64,000 bases of DNA from contig JAVDCA010000007.1 in assembly GCA_030848545.1 (NCBI GenBank), positions 177,613-241,612 of the forward strand. The letters run 5' to 3'. Of the stretch, positions 7,972 through 18,216 are shown one piece after another (positions within the stretch are counted from its first letter, which is position 1; the number at the start of each line of letters is the position of its first letter). Source of the stretch: Astrobacterium formosum. GTDB taxonomy: Bacteria > Pseudomonadota > Alphaproteobacteria > Rhizobiales > Xanthobacteraceae. Under the pieces are notes generated by a model that was given only the letters and a program-made list of their open reading frames with translations, was not told where the DNA came from and did not search any database. The position numbers and the translations under genes are program-made.

Positions 7972-8588
7972 CAGCGGGCGTCGACCGCTGTGCCGACCGG
8001 CTCCGCCGGCACCGTGCGCACCAGGCGGGCGAACGAGCCGTCGGAGAGCGGAAACCGCACCCATTCGCACCGGCCGGGATGGATCGGCACCTCGCGGGAG
8101 CGGTTGGCGTTGGTCGTGACGGTCACCGCCGGCGCCGCTGGCGCAAACCAGCCCAGTTCGCCGAGCCTCGCTTCAGCGGCACGGATATCGTCCGAAGCGT
8201 AACGCCACAGCGACACGCCGACCAGCTCCCGCTCGTCGACCCGCCACTCCCGCGCCCGCGGCCCGGACACCGCCAACAGCCGATGGGTGAGATCGCAGAC
8301 GAGATGCACCGTTTGGCGCGACGCCGACACGAGGCGGATCAGCTCACGATCGGCGGCGCCGTCAGGGCGCGCTGCCAGGAGCGCGCGCAGCCGCGCCTCC
8401 TGGTCCGGCGTCGGCGCCAGCACGCCGTTCTCCCAGCGCGACACGGTGGGCTGCGACACGCCGAGCAGCACGGCGGCATGGCCCTGCTTGATGCGGCGAA
8501 GCGCCCGCCATCCGCGCAGCAGGCGGCCGAGCCCCGCAGTTCCGGTCGCCACCACTTCGCAGTCTGTCAACGCCGCCTGCGTCACCAC
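7968..8588 (-). CDS. XRE-family HTH transcriptional regulator with C-terminal sensor-like region
   Basis: A 206-residue protein. A helix-turn-helix lies around residues 25-60, with the recognition segment HAAVLLGVSQPTVSRWENG followed by a short linker. The C-terminal half (LVCDLTHRLLAVSGPRAREW and onward) looks like a small PAS-like or effector domain. It begins with GTG at 8588 behind a GAGGGA, and a second GTG follows, so the start is uncertain by one codon. It is divergent from the epimerase gene, which it may regulate. Its stop overlaps the argC leader promoter. Confidence 0.75.
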   Translation of the reverse strand: MVTQAALTDCEVVATGTAGLGRLLRGWRALRRIKQGHAAVLLGVSQPTVSRWENGVLAPTPDQEARLRALLAARPDGAADRELIRLVSASRQTVHLVCDLTHRLLAVSGPRAREWRVDERELVGVSLWRYASDDIRAAEARLGELGWFAPAAPAVTVTTNANRSREVPIHPGRCEWVRFPLSDGSFARLVRTVPAEPVGTAVDARC

Positions 8589-8690
8589 TCGTCCCTCGCC
8601 TTGGCCGGCGTTCCGGCCCAGCCTGAATATTATATGCGTTGGCCACCGCCGGCCAGCGTGGCAGGAACACGGTGCATGACGGAGGCGGGG

Positions 8691-9629
8691 ATGCGCGTAC
8701 TGGTGACGGGATCATCCGGTTATCTCGGGCGGACGCTGGTGAGGCGCCTGCGCCAAGATGGCCACGCGGTGATCGGCCTCGATGCCCGGCCGGCGCCGAC
8801 CACGACCCTGGTCGGCTCGGTCGCCGAGCGCGCGCTGGCACGCACCGCCATCCGTGACCACGGCATCGATGCCATCGTGCATTCGGCGGCACTGCACAAG
8901 CCCGATATGATCGCGCAGCAGCGCGCCGATTTCCTCGCCGTCAACACCACCGGCACGCTCAACCTGCTCGAAGAGGCGGTCGCCGCCAATGTCGATCGCT
9001 TCGTCTTCACCTCGACGACGTCGCTGATGATCTCGCGCACGATCCGCGCCGGCCGTGCCGGCGGCGCAACGCGGGCGGCCTGGATCGACGAGGATCTCGC
9101 GCCACTCGAACCGCGTAACATCTACGGCGTCACCAAGCTCGCCGCCGAGCATCTCTGCCGCCTGTTCCACGACCTGTACGGGATCGCGACGATCGTCCTG
9201 CGCACCGCGCGCTTCTTCCCCGAGGCCGACGACATGGCGCATGCCATCGCCCAGTCAGATGCCAACACCAAGGCGAACGAGTTCCTGTTCCGCCGCTTGA
9301 GCGTGGCCGACGCTGCCGAGAGCCACGTCGCCGCCCTCGCCAAGGCTCCCGAGATCGGCTTCGACACGTTCATCGTCTCGGCCATGCCGCCCTTCGTGCC
9401 GGACGACTGCGAGGAGCTGATCGCGGACGCGCCCGCGGTGGTGGCGCGGTATTTCCCGCACTATCGCGACCTCTACGCCCGGCGCGGCTGGACCATGTTC
9501 GACAGCATCGACCGCGTCTACGACCCGCGCGGGGCGGCGCGCCGGCTCGGCTTCACGTGCCGGACCGACTTCGCCGCCGTCCTGCGCCAGCTCGAGACGA
9601 GCCCGCAGGTCGCGGCCGATGCGTGGTGA
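8691..9629 (+). CDS. NAD-dependent epimerase/dehydratase (extended SDR)
   Basis: A 312-residue Rossmann-fold protein with the nucleotide motif GSSGYLG near the N-terminus. The active-site YGVTK sits after a TSTTSLM strand, as in UDP-sugar epimerases and related extended SDRs. GGAGG at 8681-8685 lies 5 bases before the ATG at 8691, which decides the start over an ATG at 8676. It is convergent with the metallo-hydrolase gene, 33 bases away. No sugar-nucleotide cluster is adjacent, so the substrate is open. Confidence 0.85.
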   Translation: MRVLVTGSSGYLGRTLVRRLRQDGHAVIGLDARPAPTTTLVGSVAERALARTAIRDHGIDAIVHSAALHKPDMIAQQRADFLAVNTTGTLNLLEEAVAANVDRFVFTSTTSLMISRTIRAGRAGGATRAAWIDEDLAPLEPRNIYGVTKLAAEHLCRLFHDLYGIATIVLRTARFFPEADDMAHAIAQSDANTKANEFLFRRLSVADAAESHVAALAKAPEIGFDTFIVSAMPPFVPDDCEELIADAPAVVARYFPHYRDLYARRGWTMFDSIDRVYDPRGAARRLGFTCRTDFAAVLRQLETSPQVAADAW

Positions 9630-9662
9630 GCACCGGCCGCCGCAGAAGAGCGTCGCCTCGTC

Positions 9663-10628
9663 TCAGATCGACGGATTCCAGGCGATCGGCACCAGGCGAT
9701 AATTGTTGCCGTCTTTCTCCACGTGACCGGCGGCCGGGAACGGGAAATGGAAGCCCTGCACGGTGATCTTCTCGGCCGCCATGCGGTCGTAGAACTTGCG
9801 GCGGGTCGCCTCCGCCATGGCGGCGTCCATGTCGAAGGTGACGTGCCAGCCGGGATTGCGCAGGAACAGGGCCGGATGATTGGTGATGTCCGCCTGTAGG
9901 GCCACCGTGGCGTTGCCCGACGACAGGATGTGCGAGCAGTGCCCCGGCGTGTGGCCGGGCGTGGCGATCGCGGTGATGCCGGACACCACCTCCTTGTCGG
10001 CCTCGTATTGGGTGACCTTGTTGCCCAGCGCGCCGAACACCCGCTTGACGTTGGCGAAATTTCCCTCCGACTTGCTCGGGTCGGTCCAGAACTTCCATTC
10101 CGCCGCCGGCACCAGCACCTCGGCATTGGGATAGGCGGGCTTGTTATCGGCGGTGATGAGGCCGTTGATATGGTCGCCGTGGAAATGGGAGATCACCACC
10201 GCGTCGACGCTGTTGCGGTCGATGCCGGCGGCGGCGAGATTGGCATGCATCTGCCCGACCGCGCCTTTGCTCTGCTCGAACGCGCCCGGGCCGTTGCCGG
10301 TGTCGATGACCACGAGCTTGGAGCCGGTGTTGACGACGACCGGATTGAACGCGATCGTCATCTTGTCCTTTTCCATGTAGGCCGCCTGCAAGGCGGCGTT
10401 GACGTCGTCCTTCTTCACGTTGGTGACGAAATTGTCAGCGAGCGGGAAGGTGCGCGCGCCGTCGGTGACCACCGTCACCTCCATGCTGCCGACCTTGAAG
10501 CGATAGAAACCGGGCGCCTGTTTTCCGGCGGCGGGCGCAGCCGCGAAAGCGCGGCCGTCGGTGGCGAGCGGAACGAGGGCCGTCGCGGCGGCGCCGGCGA
10601 ACAGGTGGCGGCGGGTGAGTTCAATCAT
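9663..10628 (-). CDS. TAT-exported MBL-fold metallo-hydrolase
   Basis: A 321-residue protein. Its N-terminus TRRHLFAGAAATALVPLA is a twin-arginine signal. The zinc-binding motif HFHGDH is at residues 148-153, and a second metal region ATPGHTPGHCSH comes later. This is the metallo-beta-lactamase fold, as in periplasmic lactonase-like or quorum-quenching-like hydrolases. The catalysed reaction cannot be told from sequence. It stands alone on the minus strand. Confidence 0.85.
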   Translation of the reverse strand: MIELTRRHLFAGAAATALVPLATDGRAFAAAPAAGKQAPGFYRFKVGSMEVTVVTDGARTFPLADNFVTNVKKDDVNAALQAAYMEKDKMTIAFNPVVVNTGSKLVVIDTGNGPGAFEQSKGAVGQMHANLAAAGIDRNSVDAVVISHFHGDHINGLITADNKPAYPNAEVLVPAAEWKFWTDPSKSEGNFANVKRVFGALGNKVTQYEADKEVVSGITAIATPGHTPGHCSHILSSGNATVALQADITNHPALFLRNPGWHVTFDMDAAMAEATRRKFYDRMAAEKITVQGFHFPFPAAGHVEKDGNNYRLVPIAWNPSI

Positions 10629-10819
10629 CGTCGTCTCCTCGGCAAGATGAAATCGGGCCGGCAGCGGCGCCGTCAGCGCCGGGACCGCGGCATATGGGCT
10701 TTTGCTCGGCGACGCGACAGTGTGCGTCGCCCCACCGCGAGCCTACACCGGCGCGCGGGTCCGATCCTCACAAGCGAAATAGCATTCGCGTGATCGCGAC
10801 TCTTAGCCGCCCGGCGGCC

Positions 10820-11347
10820 TTAGCCGCCTGTGAGGAATTTCAATCCCAGCGTGCCCGGTGCCAAGAGCACCGCCGCCCACACGAAGGCGGAAGCGAAATT
10901 GGCCAACTGAAACGGCCACCACGCCATGTTGAGGATGCCGGCGACGACCGGCACCGATGCCCTCAACGGCCCGAAGAAGCGGCCGATAAAGATCGCCGCC
11001 ACACCCCAGCGCCGGATGAACATTTCGCCGCGCGGCAACAGGCCGGGATGGCGCGACAACGGCCAGAGGCCGGCGATGGACGATTTGAAGGTGCGGCCGA
11101 TCCAGTAGGAGATCCAGTCGCCCAGCGCGGCCCCGACGGCGCCGGCGACCCAGATCGACCAGAAGTCGATGCCGGTCATGCCGATCAGCGCCCCGATGCC
11201 CACGAGCGCCGCCCAGGCGGGTATGAGCAGTGACAGGAACACTAGCGATTCCGCGAATGCCAAGGCGAACACGATGGGCGCAGCCCAGTTCTCGTGGGCG
11301 CGCACGAATTCGATGACGGGTTGGGCGTAGGCGTCTAGTCCGAACAT
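10820..11347 (-). CDS. DedA family membrane protein
   Basis: A 175-residue integral membrane protein of the DedA/SNARE-associated family, which is linked to undecaprenyl-phosphate or lipid flipping and envelope homeostasis. Visible hallmarks are ESLVFLSLLIPAWAALVGIGALIG, the acidic GDWISYWIGR and the basic FIGRFFGPLRASVPVVAGI. The frame stays open far upstream, but MFGLDAYAQPVIEFV is the usual family start. No strong ribosome-binding site is seen before it. It is divergent from parE. Confidence 0.85.
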   Translation of the reverse strand: MFGLDAYAQPVIEFVRAHENWAAPIVFALAFAESLVFLSLLIPAWAALVGIGALIGMTGIDFWSIWVAGAVGAALGDWISYWIGRTFKSSIAGLWPLSRHPGLLPRGEMFIRRWGVAAIFIGRFFGPLRASVPVVAGILNMAWWPFQLANFASAFVWAAVLLAPGTLGLKFLTGG

Positions 11348-11567
11348 GCCGGGAGGATAACCAGTGGATGGGACGGTTGGTCTAGAAGGTTTTCCGCCCG
11401 AGTGGAAACCGGTTCGCCTCCGAACACCAAGGTCGATCGAGGTGTGACCCTCGCCGTGCCGGACGCCGGAACGGCCGCCCCTTCCCGAACGGCCATGTTT
11501 GCACCATGACGGAGCCCTAAGTCGGGGCGGTGATTCGCCTCCCCGCCCCTCTCTCGCGCACCTCAAA

Positions 11568-13625
<2,058 letters not shown>

Positions 13626-13699
13626 GACCGGACAAGGGCGTAGCGGAGGACCCAAGTCGCCAGCACCGTTCGTTGGGTGCGTCGGGGGCCAAGTCTGAG

Positions 13700-13828
13700 T
13701 TAGCGCTCGATGGCGCGGTACAATACGACGAAGGACACGGCCCAGAGGAGCGATCCCAGGGCGGCCGGGGTCGCGCACAGCACCACCCCGGTTTTTCTGT
13801 CGTGAATGGGCGACCAGGGGGCCTTCAT
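13700..13828 (-). CDS. 42-residue single-pass membrane peptide
   Basis: A frame too short for routine calling. ATG at 13828 overlaps the stop of the upstream methyltransferase gene as ATGA, so translation is probably coupled. The peptide MKAPWSPIHDRKTGVV continues into a hydrophobic helix (LCATPAALGSLLWAVSFVVL) and ends YRAIER. I know no family. It is the last member of a three-gene minus-strand operon with two methyltransferases. It could anchor or modulate one of them, which is speculation. Confidence 0.45.
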   Translation of the reverse strand: MKAPWSPIHDRKTGVVLCATPAALGSLLWAVSFVVLYRAIER

Positions 13829-14415
13829 CGCTCACGGTCCCAGACCGCCGACAAGAGCAGCAGGTAGCTGACGCCCAGATCATGGTTCGACGCGGCGGCG
13901 AACCCACGGGTCTCGGCGACGGGGATCAGATCCTCGGGGCCGAGCCGGGCCGACAGCGGCGGTCCGAAACAGGCATCCTCCTTCTTGCACTCGATGATCG
14001 CCAGTGTGCCCCGGGCGCGCAGCACCCTGAACACCTCCCCAAACACCGAGGGCAAGCACACGGCGCGATCGGGCAGCGCGTGCAGGACTTGCGCGATCAG
14101 GCAGACGTCCACGGTCTCGTCATCGAAAGGCAGGCGCGCGCGCATGTCGCCGACCTGTGCCGATACGTTGGTCAGGTCCCGCTGCACCGCCTCCTCCGCG
14201 ACCCATCGCAACAAGCTTTCGCTCAGGTCCATTGCGTGGACGCGTCCCGTCGTTCCGACGATTTCTGCGGCCTGCAAGGCATAGTCACCGGGGCCACACC
14301 CCAGATCGAGAAGAACGGACCCTCTCCGCAGACCCAGCCTGTCGAAGACGAGAGCGGGATTCTGCATGTGATAGCTGCTCGGGCCGCGACGCGGCACCGA
14401 AACGAATGGCGTCAC
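13825..14415 (-). CDS. Class I SAM-dependent methyltransferase
   Basis: A 196-residue methyltransferase. Motif I LLDLGCGPGDYALQAA, an acidic VHAMDLS loop and motif IV VDVCLIAQVLHAL mark a Rossmann-fold, UbiE-like small-molecule enzyme. The N-terminal SSYHMQNP is a lead-in seen in some such methylases. Two cysteines near ECKKEDACFG are unusual in that position. It follows the tetrapyrrole-methylase-like gene by 63 bases and overlaps the downstream membrane peptide. Substrate unknown. Confidence 0.8.
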   Translation of the reverse strand: MTPFVSVPRRGPSSYHMQNPALVFDRLGLRRGSVLLDLGCGPGDYALQAAEIVGTTGRVHAMDLSESLLRWVAEEAVQRDLTNVSAQVGDMRARLPFDDETVDVCLIAQVLHALPDRAVCLPSVFGEVFRVLRARGTLAIIECKKEDACFGPPLSARLGPEDLIPVAETRGFAAASNHDLGVSYLLLLSAVWDRER

Positions 14416-14478
14416 TGACTTCTTCCTGTCGTAGCCGATGCAGTCTCCCGGACGCGCGCTTTCCGTTCGCTGGAGCCT

Positions 14479-15231
14479 CTATTTCAGGGCCTCGCCCACG
14501 TAAAGCAGATAGGCCCACGGCAACGAGGCGCCATCGACCTTCGCGACGATCGTGTCGAGCGTCGCGGAGATGGCGGTTTGTTTCCTCTCGAAGCCTGCTT
14601 GCCTCACGATCACAGCCGGCGTGTCCCGCGGCAAGCGACGCTTGAGCGTCTCCGTGACGCGCTTCAGGTCCATGCCCATGGTGAAGAAAACCAGCGTTGC
14701 GCCGGCGGCGGCGAGCGTTTCCAGGTGATCGCCGTCATCGCGTCCTGCCATCGCGTGGGTGATGACGACGGGACGGTCGAAGTTTCCCGAAAGCTCCTTG
14801 CGAAGAACCGCGTTGGCCGCGTTGAAGCTGGAGATGCCGGGAACGACTTCGGGCTGAAGATCGGCGAACTCGACGAGATAGCCCGCCTGGGGGCTGTAGA
14901 GGGTCGGATCGCCGAAATCGAGAACCACCACGTTTTTCCCCGCCGCGACCGCATCGCGGATGATCGCGATCGCGGTCAGTTCCTCTTCCCGCGTCGGCGG
15001 CCGTGGCCCGGCGGTCGAAGACATGCCGAGGAAGCTCGCATGACCCGAGTCGTGGACTTCCTTGCCTTCGAGGAGATGGCCGTACTGCTTCACAATGAAG
15101 CCCATGCCGAACACGACATGGGCGGATTCGATGGTCTTCAGCGCCTTGACCGTGATGTTGTCCACGTCGCCCACGCCGACACTTACGAGGGACAGCCTTC
15201 CCGTGGCGAGGGCCGCGTTCTGTTCTTTCAT
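14479..15231 (-). CDS. Tetrapyrrole-methylase-fold (class III) SAM methyltransferase, orphan
   Basis: A 250-residue protein of the TP-methylase family, which includes the corrin and siroheme methylases and RsmI. Family marks are the N-terminal LSLVSVGVGDVDNITVKAL (in place of the usual GxGPGD), DFGDPTLYSP and VVPGISSFNAANAVL. No cobalamin or siroheme genes are near, so the usual corrin pathway is not implied. The ATG at 15231 is chosen because AGGTGG lies 8 bases before it. An in-frame ATG at 15252 is the alternative. It is first in the operon, with a Fur-box-like site 75 bases upstream. Confidence 0.75.
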   Translation of the reverse strand: MKEQNAALATGRLSLVSVGVGDVDNITVKALKTIESAHVVFGMGFIVKQYGHLLEGKEVHDSGHASFLGMSSTAGPRPPTREEELTAIAIIRDAVAAGKNVVVLDFGDPTLYSPQAGYLVEFADLQPEVVPGISSFNAANAVLRKELSGNFDRPVVITHAMAGRDDGDHLETLAAAGATLVFFTMGMDLKRVTETLKRRLPRDTPAVIVRQAGFERKQTAISATLDTIVAKVDGASLPWAYLLYVGEALK

Positions 15232-15266
15232 TGTCCGGTCCACCTGGATCAACGCGGGATCACGTT

Positions 15267-15293
15267 CGCAACGACCATTTCAAATGCGTTGCG
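15267..15293. promoter_or_regulatory. Long palindrome in the methylase/LysR divergent region
   Basis: CGCAACG at 15267-15273 pairs with CGTTGCG at 15287-15293. The interior contains the perfect palindrome CATTTCAAATG at 15276-15286. It lies 36 bases upstream of the methylase ATG. It could be an operator for the adjacent LysR protein or another dimeric regulator. Confidence 0.45.
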
Positions 15294-15305
15294 CCCGCCG
15301 CGAGA

Positions 15306-15320
15306 TGCGAATCATTATCA
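15306..15320. promoter_or_regulatory. Fur-box-like operator
   Basis: TGCGAATCATTATCA matches the 7-1-7 Fur consensus TGATAATNATTATCA at 12 of 14 arm positions, and the right half is perfect. It lies between the divergent methylase operon and the LysR gene. Alphaproteobacterial Fur/Mur proteins may prefer somewhat different sites, so the identity of the regulator is open. Confidence 0.5.
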
Positions 15321-15432
15321 TGAGCCTGCGCTTGAATAAGCCCCATCATCACGGCATCACTGTTCCGGAACTACGAACAATCGACGCGATCCGAAGCGCC
15401 GCGACGGTGCGCTCGGGCAGTGGTGGAAGGCA

Positions 15433-16338
15433 ATGGATCGACTGGAGGCAATGAGTGTGTTCATTCGCGTCGTCGAGGCCGGCAGCTTCGCCGGCGCGGC
15501 GGACGGTCTGGGCATGCCGCGATCGACGGTAACGACGGCGGTCCAGGCTCTGGAAGGGCATTTGAAGGTGCGGCTGCTGAATCGGACGACGCGCAAGCTG
15601 AGCCCGACGCCGGACGGTGAAGCATATTACGAGCGATGCAGACACCTGATTGCCGATCTGGAGGACCTGGAATCGAGCCTTGCCGAAGCCTCCCGCAAGC
15701 CGCGCGGGCAACTGCGGGTGGATGCACCCGCCAACATCGCCCGCCCGCTGTTGATTCCGGAGATCGGCGCTTTCCACGCCCGTTATCCGGATGTCGAACT
15801 GATCTTCGGATTGAGCGACCGCCGCATCGACCTCGTCGCGGAGGGGCTCGACTGCGTCATCCGTATCGGCGAAATGGAGGATTCATCGCTGATTTCCCGT
15901 CGCGTCGGCACATACCACCGCGTTGCCTGCGCCTCGCCGGCTTATCTTTCCCGTTACGGGGAGCCGAGGGATATGGATGACCTTCGCCGGCACAAGGCGG
16001 TGAACTATATATCGTGGCGGACCGGACGGGTCTTTCCGTGGGAGTTCGTCGTCGGCAGCACCAACGTCGACGTGCGGATGCGAGGCCCGATCGCGGTGAA
16101 CGATGCCGACGCATATGTCGCCTGTGGGCTTCAAGGGCTGGGCCTGATCATGCCGCCATTGTTCATGGCGCGCGGACATCTCGATTCCGGCGCGCTCGTC
16201 GCGGTGCTGCCGCACCACACGTTGCGCTCGCTGCCGATATCGATCGTGTACCCGGAAAACCGGCTTCTCTCGCCCAAAGTTCGCGTCTTCGCCGATTGGG
16301 TCACCGAGGTGATCGCGCGCGAACCATTGATCGATTGA
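15433..16338 (+). CDS. LysR-family transcriptional regulator
   Basis: A 301-residue regulator. The N-terminal winged helix reads MDRLEAMSVFIRVVEAGSFA with recognition part MPRSTVTTAVQALEGHL, and a periplasmic-binding-like effector domain begins near residue 90. It belongs to the large group resembling CrgA/AaeR-type regulators. It is divergent from the methylase operon across a 201-base region holding a Fur-box-like site and a palindrome. It may control that operon, and the ligand is unknown. Confidence 0.9.
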   Translation: MDRLEAMSVFIRVVEAGSFAGAADGLGMPRSTVTTAVQALEGHLKVRLLNRTTRKLSPTPDGEAYYERCRHLIADLEDLESSLAEASRKPRGQLRVDAPANIARPLLIPEIGAFHARYPDVELIFGLSDRRIDLVAEGLDCVIRIGEMEDSSLISRRVGTYHRVACASPAYLSRYGEPRDMDDLRRHKAVNYISWRTGRVFPWEFVVGSTNVDVRMRGPIAVNDADAYVACGLQGLGLIMPPLFMARGHLDSGALVAVLPHHTLRSLPISIVYPENRLLSPKVRVFADWVTEVIAREPLID

Positions 16339-16552
16339 TCGACGATCGCTTCAATTATCGCGGCCGATCGTATCGAAAAAAGACGTACTGGCTCATCTCG
16401 AGAAACAAGGAAAAGGATGATCCGGTTCGCGTTTCGCCGCTTCGTGGACGAATCGACCAATCCTGTCCGAAGCTTCGCAAAGGCATCACGACATTGCGGC
16501 GACGCGACCCGCATGGGATTTTTGGCGGTCATCGATCAGATTTCGTCGACGT

Positions 16553-16836
16553 CCGCGACGACAAGCACAAGGACGAGATCATCAAGTGCGAATTCCGCGC
16601 CAACGCCAATGTCGAGGTGAGCCGCTTCAAGGACCTGGGCGAGATGATGCCGGCGCGGCGCATGCTTCTACGGGTGGCGCTGGTCGCCGGGAACCGCGCC
16701 GACATGGTAAAATCGGTCGAGCGACTGATGGGCACCGAGGCCGAGGCGCGCTTCGAATTCATCCAGGAGAAGGCCGAGTTCGCCAAGTCCGCGTGCGTTT
16801 CCGGGTCAGGGAACCGAAGAGCTGCTGGACGTGTGA
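16553..16836 (+). pseudogene. Decayed duplicate of the parE 3' end
   Basis: This stretch matches parE 13340-13625 closely by eye, starting at CGCGACGACAAGCACAAG and ending in GAGCTGCTGGACGTGTGA. It lacks 30 bases of parE between short CCGG repeats after GATGATG. It also carries a 28-base insertion at 16788-16815, which shifts the last codons out of frame. Many substitutions change amino acids. There is no start and no upstream parE part, so it is a non-functional remnant in the same orientation as parE, about 3.2 kb away. The 214 bases before it (16339-16552) hold no gene I can recognise. Confidence 0.85.
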
Positions 16837-16852
16837 ACGGCGCCGACGGCCG

Positions 16853-17086
16853 TCAGCGTTCGACGATACCGCGCGCCTCGGTTTGCGCCGCTTCGCGCTT
16901 CACGACCCGGCGCAGGCAGGAACGGCCTTCGCGGATCTGCTGCGGTGTTACTCCGACTTTCTTGGCATAGGCGAGCACGACGGCCGCACCGTAGGTCTCG
17001 ACGTATTGGCGCACCTGTTCGCAGGTGACGGCGGCGGCGGGTTGGCAGGCGAACGCAACAACCCCAAGCGCGGCGAACGTCCTCAT
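16853..17086 (-). CDS. Small secreted/periplasmic protein, unknown function
   Basis: A 77-residue protein with a signal peptide (MRTFAALGVVAFACQPAAA). The mature part begins VTCEQVRQYVETYG and has one further cysteine in GRSCLRR, so one disulfide is possible. Such short VTCEQVR proteins are familiar in Bradyrhizobium-like genomes, without function. The long open frame upstream is ignored because the signal peptide marks the start at 17086. Its stop lies 16 bases from the end of the parE remnant. Confidence 0.65.
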   Translation of the reverse strand: MRTFAALGVVAFACQPAAAVTCEQVRQYVETYGAAVVLAYAKKVGVTPQQIREGRSCLRRVVKREAAQTEARGIVER

Positions 17087-17491
17087 GGCCCCGTCAGCTC
17101 CGCCCCGAGACCCGCACGGCCAATGCCGGGTGCGGTCGCAACATTGAAACGGGTTGCCGAAACAAAGGTTCCAGGCCGCCGGTTCGAGGATCGCTGGAGG
17201 GATCGCGGAAAGGTGCCCGGGCGCCACAATGGAGAGGCACGTCATGGGGCTGTGCGGCAGGGGTTGCGCTCTCCTCCCCTGCTCTTCGCCCACGTGGTCG
17301 CCCGAGCATGCGCAGTTTAGCATGAAATCGAGCGGCCGCACGAGCATCGGCCGGCCCGTCAACAGGATTGGCGACGGCGACAGTGGGCGGCGTGCTGCCT
17401 CGCACAAACCGCACCGCGTCGCACCCCAGCCCCATCGAGACCCTGGCGGCGATGACGCCGGATCACCTCACTGTCGGACGATCCGGCGGAA
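17087..17491. other. Intergenic region before the carboxylate catabolism operon
   Basis: About 400 bases with no supported gene. Frames on both strands lack starts, ribosome-binding sites or recognisable sequence. It would contain the promoter of the small secreted protein and the end of the RraA-type aldolase transcript, but I see no clear terminator. Confidence 0.3.
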
Positions 17492-18190
17492 TCACCCCCC
17501 GTAGACGGCGTCGAAGATCTGGCACTTCTTTGCTTCCAGGGCCTTGTCGACCCAGGTGCGATCCAGGGTGCCCTTGGCGGCGGCGAGCACTTTTCCGTGG
17601 TCTCCGGCGGAGAATTTCTTGGCCTCCTGGAGAAGGGCCGCAGCGTCCGTCCTCGGGATGATGATGACGCCGTCCTTGTCGCCGAGAACGATGTCGCCCG
17701 GTTCGACATGGATGCCGCCGCAGGCGATCGGCACATTGATCTCGCCGGGGCCGTCCTTGAAGGGGCCGCCCGGCGTGAAGCCCGTCCCGTACACCGGGAT
17801 GGCCATTTGCGAAATCGCCCCGATGTCCCGGATCGCGCCGTCGAACACTAGGCCCGCGATCCCCTTGAATTGCGCGTAGGTCACCATGATCTCGCCCACC
17901 AGCGACTGGCTGCGGTCGCCCTCGTTGGACACGATGATGACGTCGCCGGGGCCGGCCAGGTCGAGAGCCTTGTGGATCATCAGATTGTCGCCCGGGCGCG
18001 CCTTCACGGTCAGCGCCACGCCGACCATGATCTCGCTCGGAGGCGACGACAGCAGCCTGATCTGCGACGAGATCGCCGACAGGCGCCCCATGCAGTCGGC
18101 GACATTGGCCGCCGGCAACGACTTGTAGCCTTCGACGACATCGGCGGCGGGAAGCTTTCTCTTCAGGTAGACGCGAAAGCCAACTGACAT
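17492..18190 (-). CDS. RraA-family aldolase/decarboxylase (HMG/CHA aldolase-like)
   Basis: A 232-residue member of the RraA fold, which includes 4-hydroxy-4-methyl-2-oxoglutarate/4-carboxy-4-hydroxy-2-oxoadipate aldolases. Conserved parts are ANVADCMGRL, PGDNLMIHKAL, GPGDVIIVSNEGD and the metal/substrate motif FDGAIRDIGAI with the Arg-Asp pair. It is the last gene of a run with a D-2-hydroxyacid dehydrogenase and a tripartite tricarboxylate transporter. A role in cleaving a branched hydroxy-keto dicarboxylate therefore fits better than RNase E regulation. Confidence 0.85.
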   Translation of the reverse strand: MSVGFRVYLKRKLPAADVVEGYKSLPAANVADCMGRLSAISSQIRLLSSPPSEIMVGVALTVKARPGDNLMIHKALDLAGPGDVIIVSNEGDRSQSLVGEIMVTYAQFKGIAGLVFDGAIRDIGAISQMAIPVYGTGFTPGGPFKDGPGEINVPIACGGIHVEPGDIVLGDKDGVIIIPRTDAAALLQEAKKFSAGDHGKVLAAAKGTLDRTWVDKALEAKKCQIFDAVYGG

Positions 18191-18216
18191 GACGTTCTCC
18201 TATTGGTGGGTTCGGC

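Noticed and set aside
16014..16970. Plus-strand 318-codon frame spanning the LysR end and the parE remnant
   Set aside because: It starts inside the LysR gene in another frame and only happens to enter the parE-like frame. The remnant has no start of its own and a frameshifting insertion.
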